64,000 bases of DNA from contig NZ_ATHV01000015.1 in the NCBI RefSeq assembly GCF_000422205.1, forward strand, positions 1-64,000, in the 5' to 3' direction. Made by a program: the position numbers and the translations under genes. Below, piece after piece: positions 51,650-64,000 of the stretch (within the stretch, counting starts at the first letter, position 1; each line of letters starts with the position of its first letter). The notes beneath the pieces were generated by a model. The model saw only the letters and a list, made by a program, of their open reading frames with translations. It did not search any database and was not told the origin of the DNA. This DNA is from Desulfovibrio sp. X2 (GTDB taxonomy: Bacteria; Desulfobacterota; Desulfovibrionia; Desulfovibrionales; Desulfovibrionaceae).

Positions 51650-52567
51650 ATGAGCACGCCCATCGCCAACCGCATCGACTTCCTGCTGCTTTTCGACGTC
51701 AAAGACGGCAATCCCAACGGTGATCCGGACTTCGACAACACCCCGCGCTTCGACCCCGAGACCTTCCAGGGGCTCGTGTCCGACGTCTGCCTCAAGCGCA
51801 AGATCCGCGAATGGGTCTTCGCGGCCAAGTCGCAGGGCGGGAAGATCGAGCCGGGCTACGACGTCTTCGTGCTGCAGGGCCATTCCCTGGAGAGCCGCCA
51901 GAAGATGCCCTACGAGCATCTCTCCGAGCTCGCGGGCAAGGCCAAGGGCGCCAAGACCACGCGCGGCGACGTCGAGAAGGCCCGGGAGTGGATGTGCGCC
52001 AATTTCTTCGACGTCAGGGCTTTCGGCGCGGTCATGAGCACCACGGACTTCAACTGCGGCCAGGTGCGCGGCCCGGTGCAGCTCACCTTCGCCCGTTCCT
52101 TCGACCGCGTCCTCTCCACGGAGCACGGCATCACACGCGTGGCCTACACCACGGAGAAGAAGGCCTCGGAGACCTCGGCCCAGACCGAGATGGGACGCAA
52201 GCACACCGTGGCCTACGGGCTCTACGCCGCGCACGGCTTCATCTCGCCCGCCTTCGCGGGCGGGCCGAGCGGCACGGGCTTTTGCGCCGACGACCTCGCC
52301 GTGCTCAAGAAGGCCCTGGTGAACATGTTCGACCTGGACCATTCGGCCGCGCGAGGGCTCATGCGCACGCGCCGCGTCTTCGCCTTCGAGCACTCCTCGC
52401 CCCTGGGCAACGCGCAGGCAGGCAGGCTCTTCGACCTGGTGAAGGTGGCGCGCAAGGAGGGCGTGGAATCTCCGCGCGGCTTCGATGACTACGCGATCTC
52501 GTCGTTCGCGGAGATCGCGGCCGCCTGTCCCGCCGGGGTGACGGTCGCGGACTGGGCCGCGGAGTAG
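51650..52567 (+). CDS. cas7: CRISPR-associated protein Cas7c (Csd2)
   Basis: A 305-residue backbone subunit that polymerises along the crRNA. Csd2 hallmarks are present: IDFLLLFDVKDGNPNGDPDF at the N-terminus, AVMSTTDFNCGQVRGPVQLT in the middle and the C-terminal FEHSSPLGNAQAG. The ATG at 51650 follows AAAGGAG. It is 26 bases after cas8c and 3 bases before cas4. Confidence 0.93.
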   Translation: MSTPIANRIDFLLLFDVKDGNPNGDPDFDNTPRFDPETFQGLVSDVCLKRKIREWVFAAKSQGGKIEPGYDVFVLQGHSLESRQKMPYEHLSELAGKAKGAKTTRGDVEKAREWMCANFFDVRAFGAVMSTTDFNCGQVRGPVQLTFARSFDRVLSTEHGITRVAYTTEKKASETSAQTEMGRKHTVAYGLYAAHGFISPAFAGGPSGTGFCADDLAVLKKALVNMFDLDHSAARGLMRTRRVFAFEHSSPLGNAQAGRLFDLVKVARKEGVESPRGFDDYAISSFAEIAAACPAGVTVADWAAE

Positions 52568-52569
52568 CC

Positions 52570-53232
52570 ATGGACGATCCTCTCCCGCTCTCGGCCCTTG
52601 CCCATCTGCTGTACTGTCGCCGCCGCGCGGCGCTGGTGCACGTGGAGCATGCCTGGGTCGAGAGCGTGTTCACGGCCGAGGGTCGGGTCCTGCACCACAA
52701 GGTGGACAGCGACCCTCGGCTGGAGAGGCGGGGCGACGTGCTCGTCGCCCGCATGCTTCCCCTGCGCTCGAAGAAGCTCGGGCTTTACGGCGTGGCCGAC
52801 AGCGTGGAGTTTCACCGCGACGGGGCGGGGGCGCGCCTGCCCGGTGTGGCCGGACGATGGCGGCCCTTTCCCGTGGAATACAAGCGCGGCAAGCTCAGGC
52901 GCGAAACCGGCTATCTCGTGCAGCTCTGCGCCCAGGGGATGTGCCTGGAAGAGATGCTCGGGGCGGGCGTCCCCGCCGGAGCGCTCTTCTTCGGCACGAA
53001 CCGCCGCCGTCTGGCCGTGGACTTCGAGCCGGGGCTGCGGGCGCGCGTCCTGGCCGAGGCCGAGGACCTGCAGGGGCTGATCCGAAGCGAGCGAACTCCC
53101 CCGGCCGTATATGACCGGTCCAAGTGCGCGGCCTGCTCCATGAAGTCTTTGTGCCTGCCAGGACTTGGCGCGAAAGGGGCTCCCGTGGCGGCCTATCTGA
53201 AGCGCACGCTGGGGCGAGAGGAGGATGCGTGA
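52570..53232 (+). CDS. cas4: CRISPR-associated exonuclease Cas4
   Basis: A 220-residue RecB-like nuclease of the adaptation module. One iron-sulfur cysteine is in LLYCRRRAAL near residue 16; the other three are in CAACSMKSLC near residue 189. The nuclease motif is PFPVEYKRGK (ExK) with a preceding Asp in YGVADSVEF. It trims prespacers with Cas1-Cas2. It overlaps the cas1 GTG by 4 bases. Confidence 0.92.
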   Translation: MDDPLPLSALAHLLYCRRRAALVHVEHAWVESVFTAEGRVLHHKVDSDPRLERRGDVLVARMLPLRSKKLGLYGVADSVEFHRDGAGARLPGVAGRWRPFPVEYKRGKLRRETGYLVQLCAQGMCLEEMLGAGVPAGALFFGTNRRRLAVDFEPGLRARVLAEAEDLQGLIRSERTPPAVYDRSKCAACSMKSLCLPGLGAKGAPVAAYLKRTLGREEDA

Positions 53233-54177
53233 AACCCCTTCTGAATACCTTGTTCGTGACTACGCAGGGCACATACCTGGCCAAGGACGGAGAGGCCGTA
53301 GCCGTGCGTGCGGACGGCGAAACCAGGGCCAGGTTCCCGGCGCACACCCTGGACGGCGTGGTCTGTTTCGGCCAGGTCTCCATGAGTCCCGCGCTCATGG
53401 CGCATCTGGCCGAGAAAGACGTGTGCGTGAGCTTTCTGTCCGAGACGGGCCGTTTCCTGGCCCGCGTGCAGGGACCCGCGCACGGCAACGTGCTGCTCAG
53501 GCGGCAGCAGTACCGCATGGCGGACGATCCGGCCGCCTCCGCAGGCATCGCCCGCATGACCCTGACGGGCAAGCTGCACAACTGCCGCGCCGCTCTGCGT
53601 CGCAGCGCCCGCGACCACCCGGAACGTCCGGAGGCCACGGCGTTGTCCGCCGCGGCGGACGCACTGGGGGACCGGCTCCAGCGGTTGCCTCTCGTCGCAG
53701 GACTCGAGGACTTGCGCGGGCTGGAGGGGGAGGCCGCCCCTGGACCCGGTGAACTGTCTTCTCTCCTTCCTCTACACCCTGCTGGCGCACGACGTGCGCT
53801 CGGCCCTGGAGAGCGTGGGGCTGGACCCGCAGGTGGGCTTTCTGCACCGGGATCGGCCGGGCCGGCCGAGCCTGGCGTTGGACCTCATGGAGGAGTTCCG
53901 GCCCGTGTTGGCGGACCGCCTGACGCTCACCCTGCTGAACCGGGGCATGCTCGGTCCCAAGGATTTCAGCACCGTGGTCAGCGGCGCGGTGAGCCTCACG
54001 GACAAGGCCCGCAAGACGGTCATCACCGCCTGGCAGGAGCGCAAGCGGGACGAGGTGGAACATCCTTTCCTGCGCGAGAAGATGGCCGTGGGGCTTCTGC
54101 CGTTCGCGCAGGCCCTTCTGCTCGCGCGGTTTCTGCGCGGCGATCTGGATGCCTATCCGCCCTACCTTTGGAGGTGA
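53229..54177 (+). pseudogene. cas1: Cas1 integrase broken by an internal out-of-frame deletion
   Basis: The first 170 residues (GTG start 53229) read as normal type I-C Cas1 through [13 protein letters not shown], including the active-site Glu. The reading frame then changes: the C-terminal half from [20 protein letters not shown] to the active-site His in [10 protein letters not shown] and the end at 54177 is in another frame. The family normally has about 30 residues (a YF...FDHLI...RRP segment) between these points; they are missing. Total recoverable length is about 315 against about 343. The joint lies near 53736-53742. A deletion of this size is unlikely to be a read error. Without the frame restored, no active Cas1 is made. 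Confidence 0.8.
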
Positions 54178-54179
54178 CC

Positions 54180-54470
54180 ATGCTCGTGCTCGTCAGCTAC
54201 GACGTCTCCACCATCGATCCCAAGGGACCGGGCCGCCTGCGGCGCATGGCCAAGATATGTCAGAACTGGGGGCAGCGCGTGCAGAATTCCGTCTTCGAGT
54301 GCCTTGTGGACCCGGCGCAGTGGACGGCCCTGCGCGCCAAGCTTCTCGATTGCATGGACCCGGAGCACGACAGTCTGCGCTTTTACTTCCTCGGCGCAAA
54401 TTGGCAGCGTCGCGTGGAACATGCCGGGGCCAGGAAACCGATTGACCAGGAGGGGAATCTCATCGTCTGA
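54180..54470 (+). CDS. cas2: CRISPR-associated protein Cas2
   Basis: A 96-residue ferredoxin-fold Cas2 beginning MLVLVSYDVSTIDPKGPGRL, with the Asp of SYDVS that coordinates metal in the family. GGAGGTGACC precedes the ATG. The frame left open after the cas1 deletion runs without a stop straight into cas2, so a 413-residue Cas1N-junk-Cas2 product starting at 53229 is possible beside the normal one. Confidence 0.92.
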   Translation: MLVLVSYDVSTIDPKGPGRLRRMAKICQNWGQRVQNSVFECLVDPAQWTALRAKLLDCMDPEHDSLRFYFLGANWQRRVEHAGARKPIDQEGNLIV

Positions 54471-54653
54471 AGCGCTGCGCGGACCCCAAGCGGACACGAA
54501 AATCCCGGGAGGTTCGCGCGGGGAAAAATTGATGGAGAATCGGATTGTTAGGCGAACGGGTCCGCTCGTGGAGGCGCTCAACGCTTCCGCTCGGGCGTCG
54601 CTCGCGCACCTGCCCCCGGCAAGCCGCACGGATCATGGCTTGCCGGAGCGGGA
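54471..54653 (+). promoter_or_regulatory. CRISPR leader
   Basis: The 183 bases between cas2 and the first repeat. Repeat sequence is perfect at this end and variant copies occur only far downstream, which fits a leader on this side. No individual motif can be assigned with confidence. Confidence 0.65.
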
Positions 54654-58637
<3,984 letters not shown>

Positions 58638-58732
58638 CTCACCGAGAAGCATTTCAAGGCCCACGGCACCACGTCGTCCCCGCTCTGGAACACGGAGAGA
58701 CACTTGCGCCGCTTCTGCCAGGACGCCCCGTC

Positions 58733-59869
58733 CTACCCGTCCCAGGCCAGGTCGTAGCTCGTCGTGCGCCCGCCGCCTTCGCGGCGGGTCAGCACGCCTT
58801 TGTGCAGGAGGTCCTCGATCTCCCTGAAGGCAGTGGCGCGGCTCGCGCCGGTCATGGTCACGTACTTGCGGTTCGAGAGGCCGCCCGTAAAGCCGCCCGG
58901 TCCGGCCTCGGCCAGTTTGGTGACGACCTTGCGCTGGCGCTCGCTCAGCGGAGTTCGGCCGTGGGCCTGCCAGAACCTGGCCCGGGCGAAGACCGCGTCC
59001 AGTATCTGTCCCGAGCGGGCCAGGGATTTCAGGTGGCAGTCGATGAACCAGCAGAGCCATTCGGTGACGTCGCCATCGCCCTTCTGGGTGCGTTCCAGGA
59101 CCTCGTAGTACTCTTGGCGGGTGCGCATGATCTGCGACGAGACGCTGTAATACCTGACGCCCTGCCCCTCGTGCTGGGCCAGGGCCATGTCGGACAGGGT
59201 CCTGGCCAGCCGCCCGTTGCCGTCGTCGAAGGGGTGGATGGTCACGAACCACAGGTGCGCCATGGCTGCCCTGACCACCCCGGCCATGGTGGCGCGGCTT
59301 TGTGCCCACCAGCGGAGAAAGGCGTCCATCTCGCCGGGCACCCTTGCCGCGGGCGGGGCCTCGAAATGCACCTTCTCCCTGCCCAGGGGGCCGGACATGA
59401 CCTGCATGGGGCCGAGCCTGTCGTCCCGCCAGCTCCCCACGGTGATCTCCTTGAGGCCTGAGGTGCCGAGCGGGAACATGGCCTTGTGCCAGCCAAAGAG
59501 CCGTGCTGCGCTCAGCGGCGCGTCGTGCTCCCTGGTGGCATCGAGAAGCACGTCCACGACGCCCTGCGCGCGCCTGTCCTCGGGCGCCATGCCCGCATCG
59601 GAAAGCCCCAGCCGCCGGGCGACGGAGGAACGCACCGAATCCCGGCGGAAGAGCTCGCCCTCGATCTCGCTGGTGGTCAGGGCCTCCTCGGTCAGGATCT
59701 CGGCCGCGGCCGCGGTCCTGTCCGCCATGCCCAGCTGCCCGATCCTGCCGAAGAACAGCCCCGATGCGTACGCGTCCTCGCTCAGAAGCTTTTCCAGCTC
59801 GCGGGAATCGTAGACAAGCTTCGGCCAATCCGGCCGTTCCCAGATGTAGCGCGGTTTTCTCGGATTCAT
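58733..59869 (-). CDS. Fic-family protein with DUF4172-type N-terminus and winged-helix C-terminus
   Basis: A 378-residue Fic protein. The N-terminus MNPRKPRYIWERPDWPKL matches the DUF4172-type extension; the inhibitory motif TTSEIEGE (near residue 85) is class II; the catalytic motif HPFDDGNGRLAR near residue 210 is complete. The C-terminal 75 residues resemble a winged helix (RKYVTMTGASRATAFREIED, GGGRTTSYDLAW). The start at 59869 is preferred to 59911, which lies in the operator. Two palindromes upstream suggest tight, probably auto-, regulation. Function unknown; family members AMPylate host targets. Confidence 0.88.
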   Translation of the reverse strand: MNPRKPRYIWERPDWPKLVYDSRELEKLLSEDAYASGLFFGRIGQLGMADRTAAAAEILTEEALTTSEIEGELFRRDSVRSSVARRLGLSDAGMAPEDRRAQGVVDVLLDATREHDAPLSAARLFGWHKAMFPLGTSGLKEITVGSWRDDRLGPMQVMSGPLGREKVHFEAPPAARVPGEMDAFLRWWAQSRATMAGVVRAAMAHLWFVTIHPFDDGNGRLARTLSDMALAQHEGQGVRYYSVSSQIMRTRQEYYEVLERTQKGDGDVTEWLCWFIDCHLKSLARSGQILDAVFARARFWQAHGRTPLSERQRKVVTKLAEAGPGGFTGGLSNRKYVTMTGASRATAFREIEDLLHKGVLTRREGGGRTTSYDLAWDG

Positions 59870-59881
59870 TTTTGTTCCCGG

Positions 59882-59944
59882 TGAAGCGATTATTTCCACT
59901 ATTCGCTTCATTTTATGAGGCGAATATAGGGGCTAATCGCTTCA
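59882..59944. promoter_or_regulatory. twin palindromic operators upstream of the second fic gene
   Basis: Two 29-base inverted repeats: TGAAGCGATTA-N7-TATTCGCTTCA (59882-59910) and TGAGGCGAATA-N7-TAATCGCTTCA (59916-59944), five bases apart. Both have an identical 7-base centre length and the same half-site TGARGCGAWTA. They lie 13-75 bases before the fic start. Confidence 0.75.
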
Positions 59945-60035
59945 TGGGCAAGGAATCTTTGCGGCGAGGTTCCCGAAGGGGCGTGGTTGACCGAGTGCGC
60001 GGCCAGCCACCGGGACGGCCGCGTGGGCCTGGCGA

Positions 60036-60266
60036 TCAGATCAGCTCCTCGGGAGGAAGAAGGCCGAGAACCATCCACAGGACGCGGACGGTGAACCGGG
60101 CGATGCCGAAGGTGATGAATCCGAGGATGAGCGCTGCGCCCGCCGTTCCGTCCTCGTTCCCGGACGGCAGGTGCGAGAGCACGAACCAGCCGAGCGGGGC
60201 CCAGAGCGCGAGCACGAGCAGGCGGTAGATCCAGGTGGACAGGGCGGACGCGTTCGGTTTCGACAT
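60036..60266 (-). CDS. small membrane protein
   Basis: A 76-residue protein with two hydrophobic segments, about residues 12-32 (WIYRLLVLALWAPLGWFVLS) and 43-68 (AALILGFITFGIARFTVRVLWMVLGLL), separated by a Ser/Gly/Asn/Glu loop. A weak GAAAGG precedes the ATG. No family recognised. It is an isolated small inner-membrane protein; the 378-base gap downstream of its promoter side to 60644 holds nothing recognisable. Confidence 0.65.
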   Translation of the reverse strand: MSKPNASALSTWIYRLLVLALWAPLGWFVLSHLPSGNEDGTAGAALILGFITFGIARFTVRVLWMVLGLLPPEELI

Positions 60267-60644
60267 CGGCGCAGCCTTTCGGGAAGGGGTTTCTTGTCTC
60301 GGTAGACAGCGCGCGTGCTTGCGTCAAGCGCCGGGATGGGCCGATGCGGGCAACGGGCATGGGCGGTGGACGGATTGACGGGGGATGCGCCAGGGCCTAT
60401 CGGGGAAGTCGAGGTCGGCGCGACACGGTGATGAATCTCCCGGCCGTAGCACGTCGCCAGACGGAGCGCCATGCGGGGTTGCCGGGCTCGGCCCGGACTG
60501 AGAGGCCCCGCCGCCGACCTCATCCCCACGCGTTTCATTTTCCCGGCTCCCCCCCAACCCTGTTTTCGCCGCGGGGTAGCCCGGCGTCGCCACGCGCGAG
60601 CGCAGCACACTTCGGACGGGGGGGACGGGCGACGCGGGGGCTGG

Positions 60645-60926
60645 TCAGTCCGACTCGTCCCCGAGAGCGCTCCCGTAGTCAGGCTCAATCTGATGCTCCT
60701 TCAGGGTCACGACACAGAACTTTCCGACATCGATCAGACTGCCGTCCGTGCCGAATACAGGCTTCTGGAGAATGAATTCCACCTCGTACGCCCCGCAGTC
60801 GCCGAGCGTGTCGATGACCGCCCCCAGCTGCCCGCGGCGCAGATGCACCTCGTCGAGTTCTCCGAAAGAGGGCCTGGCCGTGATGGCGTCCGTCAGGCGC
60901 ACGGTGTCGTTCTCGCGAAATCGCAT
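60645..60926 (-). CDS. DUF4926-domain protein
   Basis: A 93-residue protein matching the DUF4926 pattern: DTVRLTDAITARPSFG at the N-terminus, HLRRGQLGAVIDTL in the middle, YEVEF and VVTLKEHQI at the end. DUF4926 proteins usually follow a DUF6883 gene in toxin-immunity-like pairs; no such partner is readable upstream here (60927-61485 contains no clear gene). GAGGAGCC precedes the ATG. Function unknown. Confidence 0.7.
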   Translation of the reverse strand: MRFRENDTVRLTDAITARPSFGELDEVHLRRGQLGAVIDTLGDCGAYEVEFILQKPVFGTDGSLIDVGKFCVVTLKEHQIEPDYGSALGDESD

Positions 60927-61366
60927 TGCAGGCTCCTCGATTGAGGCGGTGGGCAGGCGCGGCCATGCGGCCGACCATCGTTTCGTGACGTTCTCGCCGT
61001 ATCTCCGGGCGGTGGTCGCGTCAACGGTCGTCGGCTTCTCGAAGAGCAGGGGGGACGACGTCCTTTCCTTCCATTCGCGGCCGCATAAGGTGGATAGGTT
61101 CTCCGCTTCCGCGCAGGTACGCTGGACAAGGCCGAAATCCTTGTCCGCCATCCATTCCCATGCAGGAAAACCCCTGCCGCAACCAAGCGCAACTCGCTGA
61201 AATCATGGACCGCGTGCGCGTCATGCGCAGGGAGAGGCGGGATGCCGGAAGACGGAACTCTGCCGATAGTTGCAGTGGGCAAGCGGGGAAGTCCGAGCCC
61301 GGCTGAATAGAGCGGCTCCAGGCGGCCCAAACCTGCTCGGTCAGGCGTGAGACTTCAATGATGACC

Positions 61367-61391
61367 GCCTGCTGTCGAAAAGGCAGCAGGC
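61367..61391. terminator. hairpin downstream of kdpE
   Basis: GCCTGCTG/CAGCAGGC with a 9-base loop lies 95 bases beyond the kdpE stop. T-rich sequence follows only on the plus strand (CCTTTTG). Its role as the kdp terminator is uncertain. Confidence 0.4.
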
Positions 61392-61485
61392 CTTTTGCGC
61401 GGCGACGTGAATGGGCGGTTTCGGGATACGTCGCACCCGGGGCGGGCGATCTCGAGGAACTGTGAGGGAACTCCGGCCTTCCAGC

Positions 61486-62181
61486 TCACTCCAGCCGGTA
61501 GCCCACGCCGGTCTCGGTCTTCAGGTGCTCGGGGCGGGCTGGTTCGCGCTCGATCTTGCCGCGCAGCTGGTGGACGTAGATGCGCACGTAGTGGGCCTGG
61601 TCCGCGTCGTGGCGGCCCCAGACCTCGCGCAGGAGCTGGGCGTGGGTGACGACGAGCCCCGCGTGGCGGACCATGGCCGCGAGGAGCTTGAACTCGATGG
61701 GCGTGAGCCGCGCCTCCTCGCCTGCCACAGTGACCTTGCGCCGCGCGAGGTCCACGCGCAGGTCGCCGGACTCGAAGACCTCCCCGGCGTCCGTGTCCCG
61801 CGCCGAGGCCTCGGCGTGGCGCAGGGCCACGCGCATGCGGGCCTCGAGCTCGCCCAGGCCGAAGGGCTTCCCCAGGTAGTCGTCAGCCCCGGCGTCGAGC
61901 CCCCTGATCTTGTCCTGCTCCTGTTCGCGGGCCGAAAGGATGATGATCGGCGTCTTCGTCCACTCGCGAAGCCGGGCCAGCACGTCGAGACCGTCCATGT
62001 CCGGCAGTCCGAGGTCGAGGAGGATGACGTCCGGCCTGTGGGAGGCGGCCAGGGAGAGGCCCTCCTGGCCTGTCCCGGCCTCGAGGAGGCGGAATCCACG
62101 GCCGTCGAGATAGGCCTTGAGGAAGCGCCGGATGGGAAGTTCGTCCTCGATGGCCAGGATGGTGATGTCGTGTCCGCTCAT
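61486..62181 (-). CDS. kdpE: response regulator KdpE
   Basis: A 231-residue OmpR-type regulator. Receiver motifs are the acidic IEDE pair, phospho-acceptor Asp in VILLDLGLPDMDG, and Lys in YLGKPFGL; the winged helix has LTPIEFKLLAAMVRH and HYVRIYVHQLRGKIE, which is characteristic of KdpE. It would activate the potassium transporter operon at low potassium or high osmolarity; no kdpFABC is in the window. It overlaps kdpD by 4 bases. Confidence 0.92.
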   Translation of the reverse strand: MSGHDITILAIEDELPIRRFLKAYLDGRGFRLLEAGTGQEGLSLAASHRPDVILLDLGLPDMDGLDVLARLREWTKTPIIILSAREQEQDKIRGLDAGADDYLGKPFGLGELEARMRVALRHAEASARDTDAGEVFESGDLRVDLARRKVTVAGEEARLTPIEFKLLAAMVRHAGLVVTHAQLLREVWGRHDADQAHYVRIYVHQLRGKIEREPARPEHLKTETGVGYRLE

Positions 62182-64000
62182 GGCCTGCGCCCGCCCTTTC
62201 GCTCGTGCCCGGCAAGCGGCAGCGCGGCCGTGAAGATCGCGCCTCCGCCCGGCCGGTTCTCGGCCCGGATGGTTCCGCCGTGCGCCGCGGCCACGGCGCG
62301 GCTGATGGCGAGCCCGAGCCCGTCGCCGCGCACGGCCTCTGCCGGGCCGCGCTGAAAGATGTCGAAAAGCCGTTTCGGATCGCCGGGCGGCAGCCCAGGC
62401 CCCCGGTCGGCCACGGAAAGCTCCACGAAGTCCCCCCGAAGGCGCGCGGACACGCTCACCGGGGAATCCGGCGGCGTGTACTTGGCCGCGTTCTCGAGGA
62501 GGTTCGCGAGCATCTGCTCCACGAGCGTGCCGTCCATGGGGGCCATGGGCAGGTCCGGCGCGATGTCTATGTCCACGCGGCGCTCGCCGAGCAGGCTCTT
62601 GACCGCAGCGAGGGCGGCGCCCACCACCTCCTCCACCGGGGTCGGCTCCTCGTGCAGCTCCATGGCCTTGGACTCGATCTTGGTCAGGCGCAGGAGGTTG
62701 CCCAGCAGGCGGCTCAGGCGCGCCGCCTCGTCGTGGATGTTGGCCGCGAGCATGCGCGCCGTTTCGGGGTCGCCGCCCGCGTGGGGGGCGAGCAGGCTCT
62801 CGGCCGAGCCCATGATGGCCGCGAGCGGCGTGCGCAGATCGTGGGTCACGGAGCTCAGGAGCGAGGCCTTGAGCCTCTCGGCCTCGGACTCCATCTGGGC
62901 CGTGCGCGCGGCGTCCTGCAGCCTCTCCACCTCGAGCGCCAGGGCGATCTGCTTGGCGAACGAGTCGAGGAGCCGCTGCTGCACCGGCAGGAAGGCGGCC
63001 TGCTGCCCGACGGGCCTGGCCGCCAGCACGCCCACGGTCCGCTCCCGGCCGAAGAGCGGCAGGAACACGGACCGGGCTTCGGGCAGGGTGTCCGTGCCCC
63101 GGCCCGCGGCCCGGCCGTTGGCGAAGACCCACTGCGCCGCGCCGAGCTCGCGATCGTCGAGGGAGAAGCCCTCCTGTCTCCCGCCGTGGCCGCCCCGGGG
63201 CCTGGTCAGGCGGCCTCCCTCCTCGGCCACGAGGAGCATGCAGCGGCATTCGAGCAATTCGGAGACCGCCCTCTCGGCCACGGCCACGACCCGCGCCGTG
63301 CCGCGCGCCTCGGCGAGGCGGCGGCTGAGCGAGAGGAGCATGCCGGTGTGGCGCTCGAGCCCCCTGGCCGTGCGGGCGTGGCGGCGCATGAGCGTGGTCA
63401 GGTGGCTGATGATCAGGGCCACGACGAGCATGATGACGAAGGTCACGACGTACTGCGTGTCCGAAACCGCGAAGGTGAAGCGCGGCGGCACGAAGAAGAA
63501 GTCGAAGGACAGGACGCTCGCCACCGCGGTCAGGAAGGACGGCCCGCGACCGCAGGCCACGGCCGCCACGACCACGCCGAGGAGATAGACCATGATCAGG
63601 TTGCTCAGCTGGAAGGAGGGGAACATGGCGAAGGCCATGGCCGTGGCGCCTGCCCAGCAGCCGAGCGCGAGGCCGTAGTCCCGCCACGAGGATCTGCCGC
63701 CGTGCTCGGACGGCATATCCTCGGTCCGGCCGCCCGCGGCTTCGCCGCCGCCCGCGCCGTGCCCCGCGGCCTCGTCCGAGCCGCGGATGACGTGCACGTC
63801 GATCTCGCCGCTTCGGCGCACCAGGTCGTCCACCGGGCTGCCCAGGAAGAAGTCCAGCAGACGCCAGCGCACGGGCTTGCCGATGATGATCCTCGAGACG
63901 TTGCGCGAGCGGGCCAGGGCCACGATCTCCTCGGCGATGCCGCTGCCCTTCAGGTGCAGTATCTCGGCACCCAGGTTCTCGGCCAGGCGCAGGTTTTCCA
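62178..64000 (-). CDS. kdpD: sensor histidine kinase KdpD (partial, runs off the window)
   Basis: The C-terminal 607 residues of KdpD; the start lies beyond 64000. In order: end of the universal-stress-like domain (LGAEILHLKGSG, ARSRNVSRIIIGKPVRWRLL), four clustered membrane helices of the DUF4118 domain, a GAF domain, H-box SSVTHDLRTPLAAIMGSAES with the phosphorylated His, and ATPase boxes LLENAAKYTP, DRGPGLPPG and GDGLGLAISRAV. It phosphorylates KdpE. A low-complexity Gly/Ala/Glu segment of about 30 residues separates the stress domain from the first helix. Confidence 0.92.
   Translation of the reverse strand, partial: ENLRLAENLGAEILHLKGSGIAEEIVALARSRNVSRIIIGKPVRWRLLDFFLGSPVDDLVRRSGEIDVHVIRGSDEAAGHGAGGGEAAGGRTEDMPSEHGGRSSWRDYGLALGCWAGATAMAFAMFPSFQLSNLIMVYLLGVVVAAVACGRGPSFLTAVASVLSFDFFFVPPRFTFAVSDTQYVVTFVIMLVVALIISHLTTLMRRHARTARGLERHTGMLLSLSRRLAEARGTARVVAVAERAVSELLECRCMLLVAEEGGRLTRPRGGHGGRQEGFSLDDRELGAAQWVFANGRAAGRGTDTLPEARSVFLPLFGRERTVGVLAARPVGQQAAFLPVQQRLLDSFAKQIALALEVERLQDAARTAQMESEAERLKASLLSSVTHDLRTPLAAIMGSAESLLAPHAGGDPETARMLAANIHDEAARLSRLLGNLLRLTKIESKAMELHEEPTPVEEVVGAALAAVKSLLGERRVDIDIAPDLPMAPMDGTLVEQMLANLLENAAKYTPPDSPVSVSARLRGDFVELSVADRGPGLPPGDPKRLFDIFQRGPAEAVRGDGLGLAISRAVAAAHGGTIRAENRPGGGAIFTAALPLAGHERKGGRRP

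Noticed and set aside
60927-61330. Possible DUF6883 partner upstream of the DUF4926 gene
   Set aside because: No frame in this interval shows the family pattern; weak partial frames look random.

Overview
The window is a GC-rich (roughly two-thirds G+C by eye) bacterial chromosome segment. Codon use, the general gene set and a type I-C CRISPR system are compatible with a sulfate-reducing deltaproteobacterium of the Desulfovibrionales, but no marker gene here proves that; the assignment is inference.

Layout. (1) 0.2-14 kb, host-like: a D-2-hydroxyacid dehydrogenase; a TetR-HlyD-tandem ATPase-two permease efflux operon in the order of cecR-ybhGFSR; a LysR regulator divergent from a D-threonine-aldolase-like enzyme plus an ornithine-cyclodeaminase-family reductase; a vWA-OmpA envelope protein; an NAD-binding/DUF2867 protein; tRNA-Pro(GGG). 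(2) 14.1-26.5 kb: a genomic island between the tRNA 3' end and a 50-bp direct repeat of it. It holds a degenerate transposase, a frameshifted higB with intact higA, hsdR-hsdS-[Septu-like ATPase + HNH]-hsdM, an integron attC-like palindrome, and an AT-rich 450-residue orphan. (3) 26.5-28.9 kb: a second integrase/excisionase pair abutting the right att copy, then palindrome-rich DNA. (4) 28.9-34.6 kb: an unusual PAP2-SecDF fusion gene, a two-component system and a small coiled-coil-like protein. (5) 34.6-36.7 kb: an unknown 220-residue protein preceded by about 1 kb of strongly palindromic DNA that may be a large structured RNA. (6) 36.7-59.9 kb: a defence island with a solitary methyltransferase plus XRE regulator, a Fic protein, a complete type I Zorya system (zorABCD), a type I-C CRISPR-Cas locus (cas3-5-8c-7-4-1-2) and 61 repeats, and a second Fic protein with twin operators. 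(7) 60-64 kb: small proteins and kdpE-kdpD (kdpD truncated by the window edge).

How they fit together. Four anti-phage strategies (type I restriction with a nested Septu module, Zorya, CRISPR-Cas and possibly Fic/methyltransferase units) sit within 45 kb, in two separate blocks. The most striking points are: the ATPase/HNH pair placed inside an hsd operon; a single attC-like site beside an unknown AT-rich gene; a cas1 gene broken by an internal deletion that leaves its out-of-frame remainder open into cas2, so the long array may be frozen for new acquisition; an internal ribosome-binding site in cas8c for Cas11c; the PAP2-SecDF fusion; and the structured-RNA candidate at 35.3-36.3 kb.
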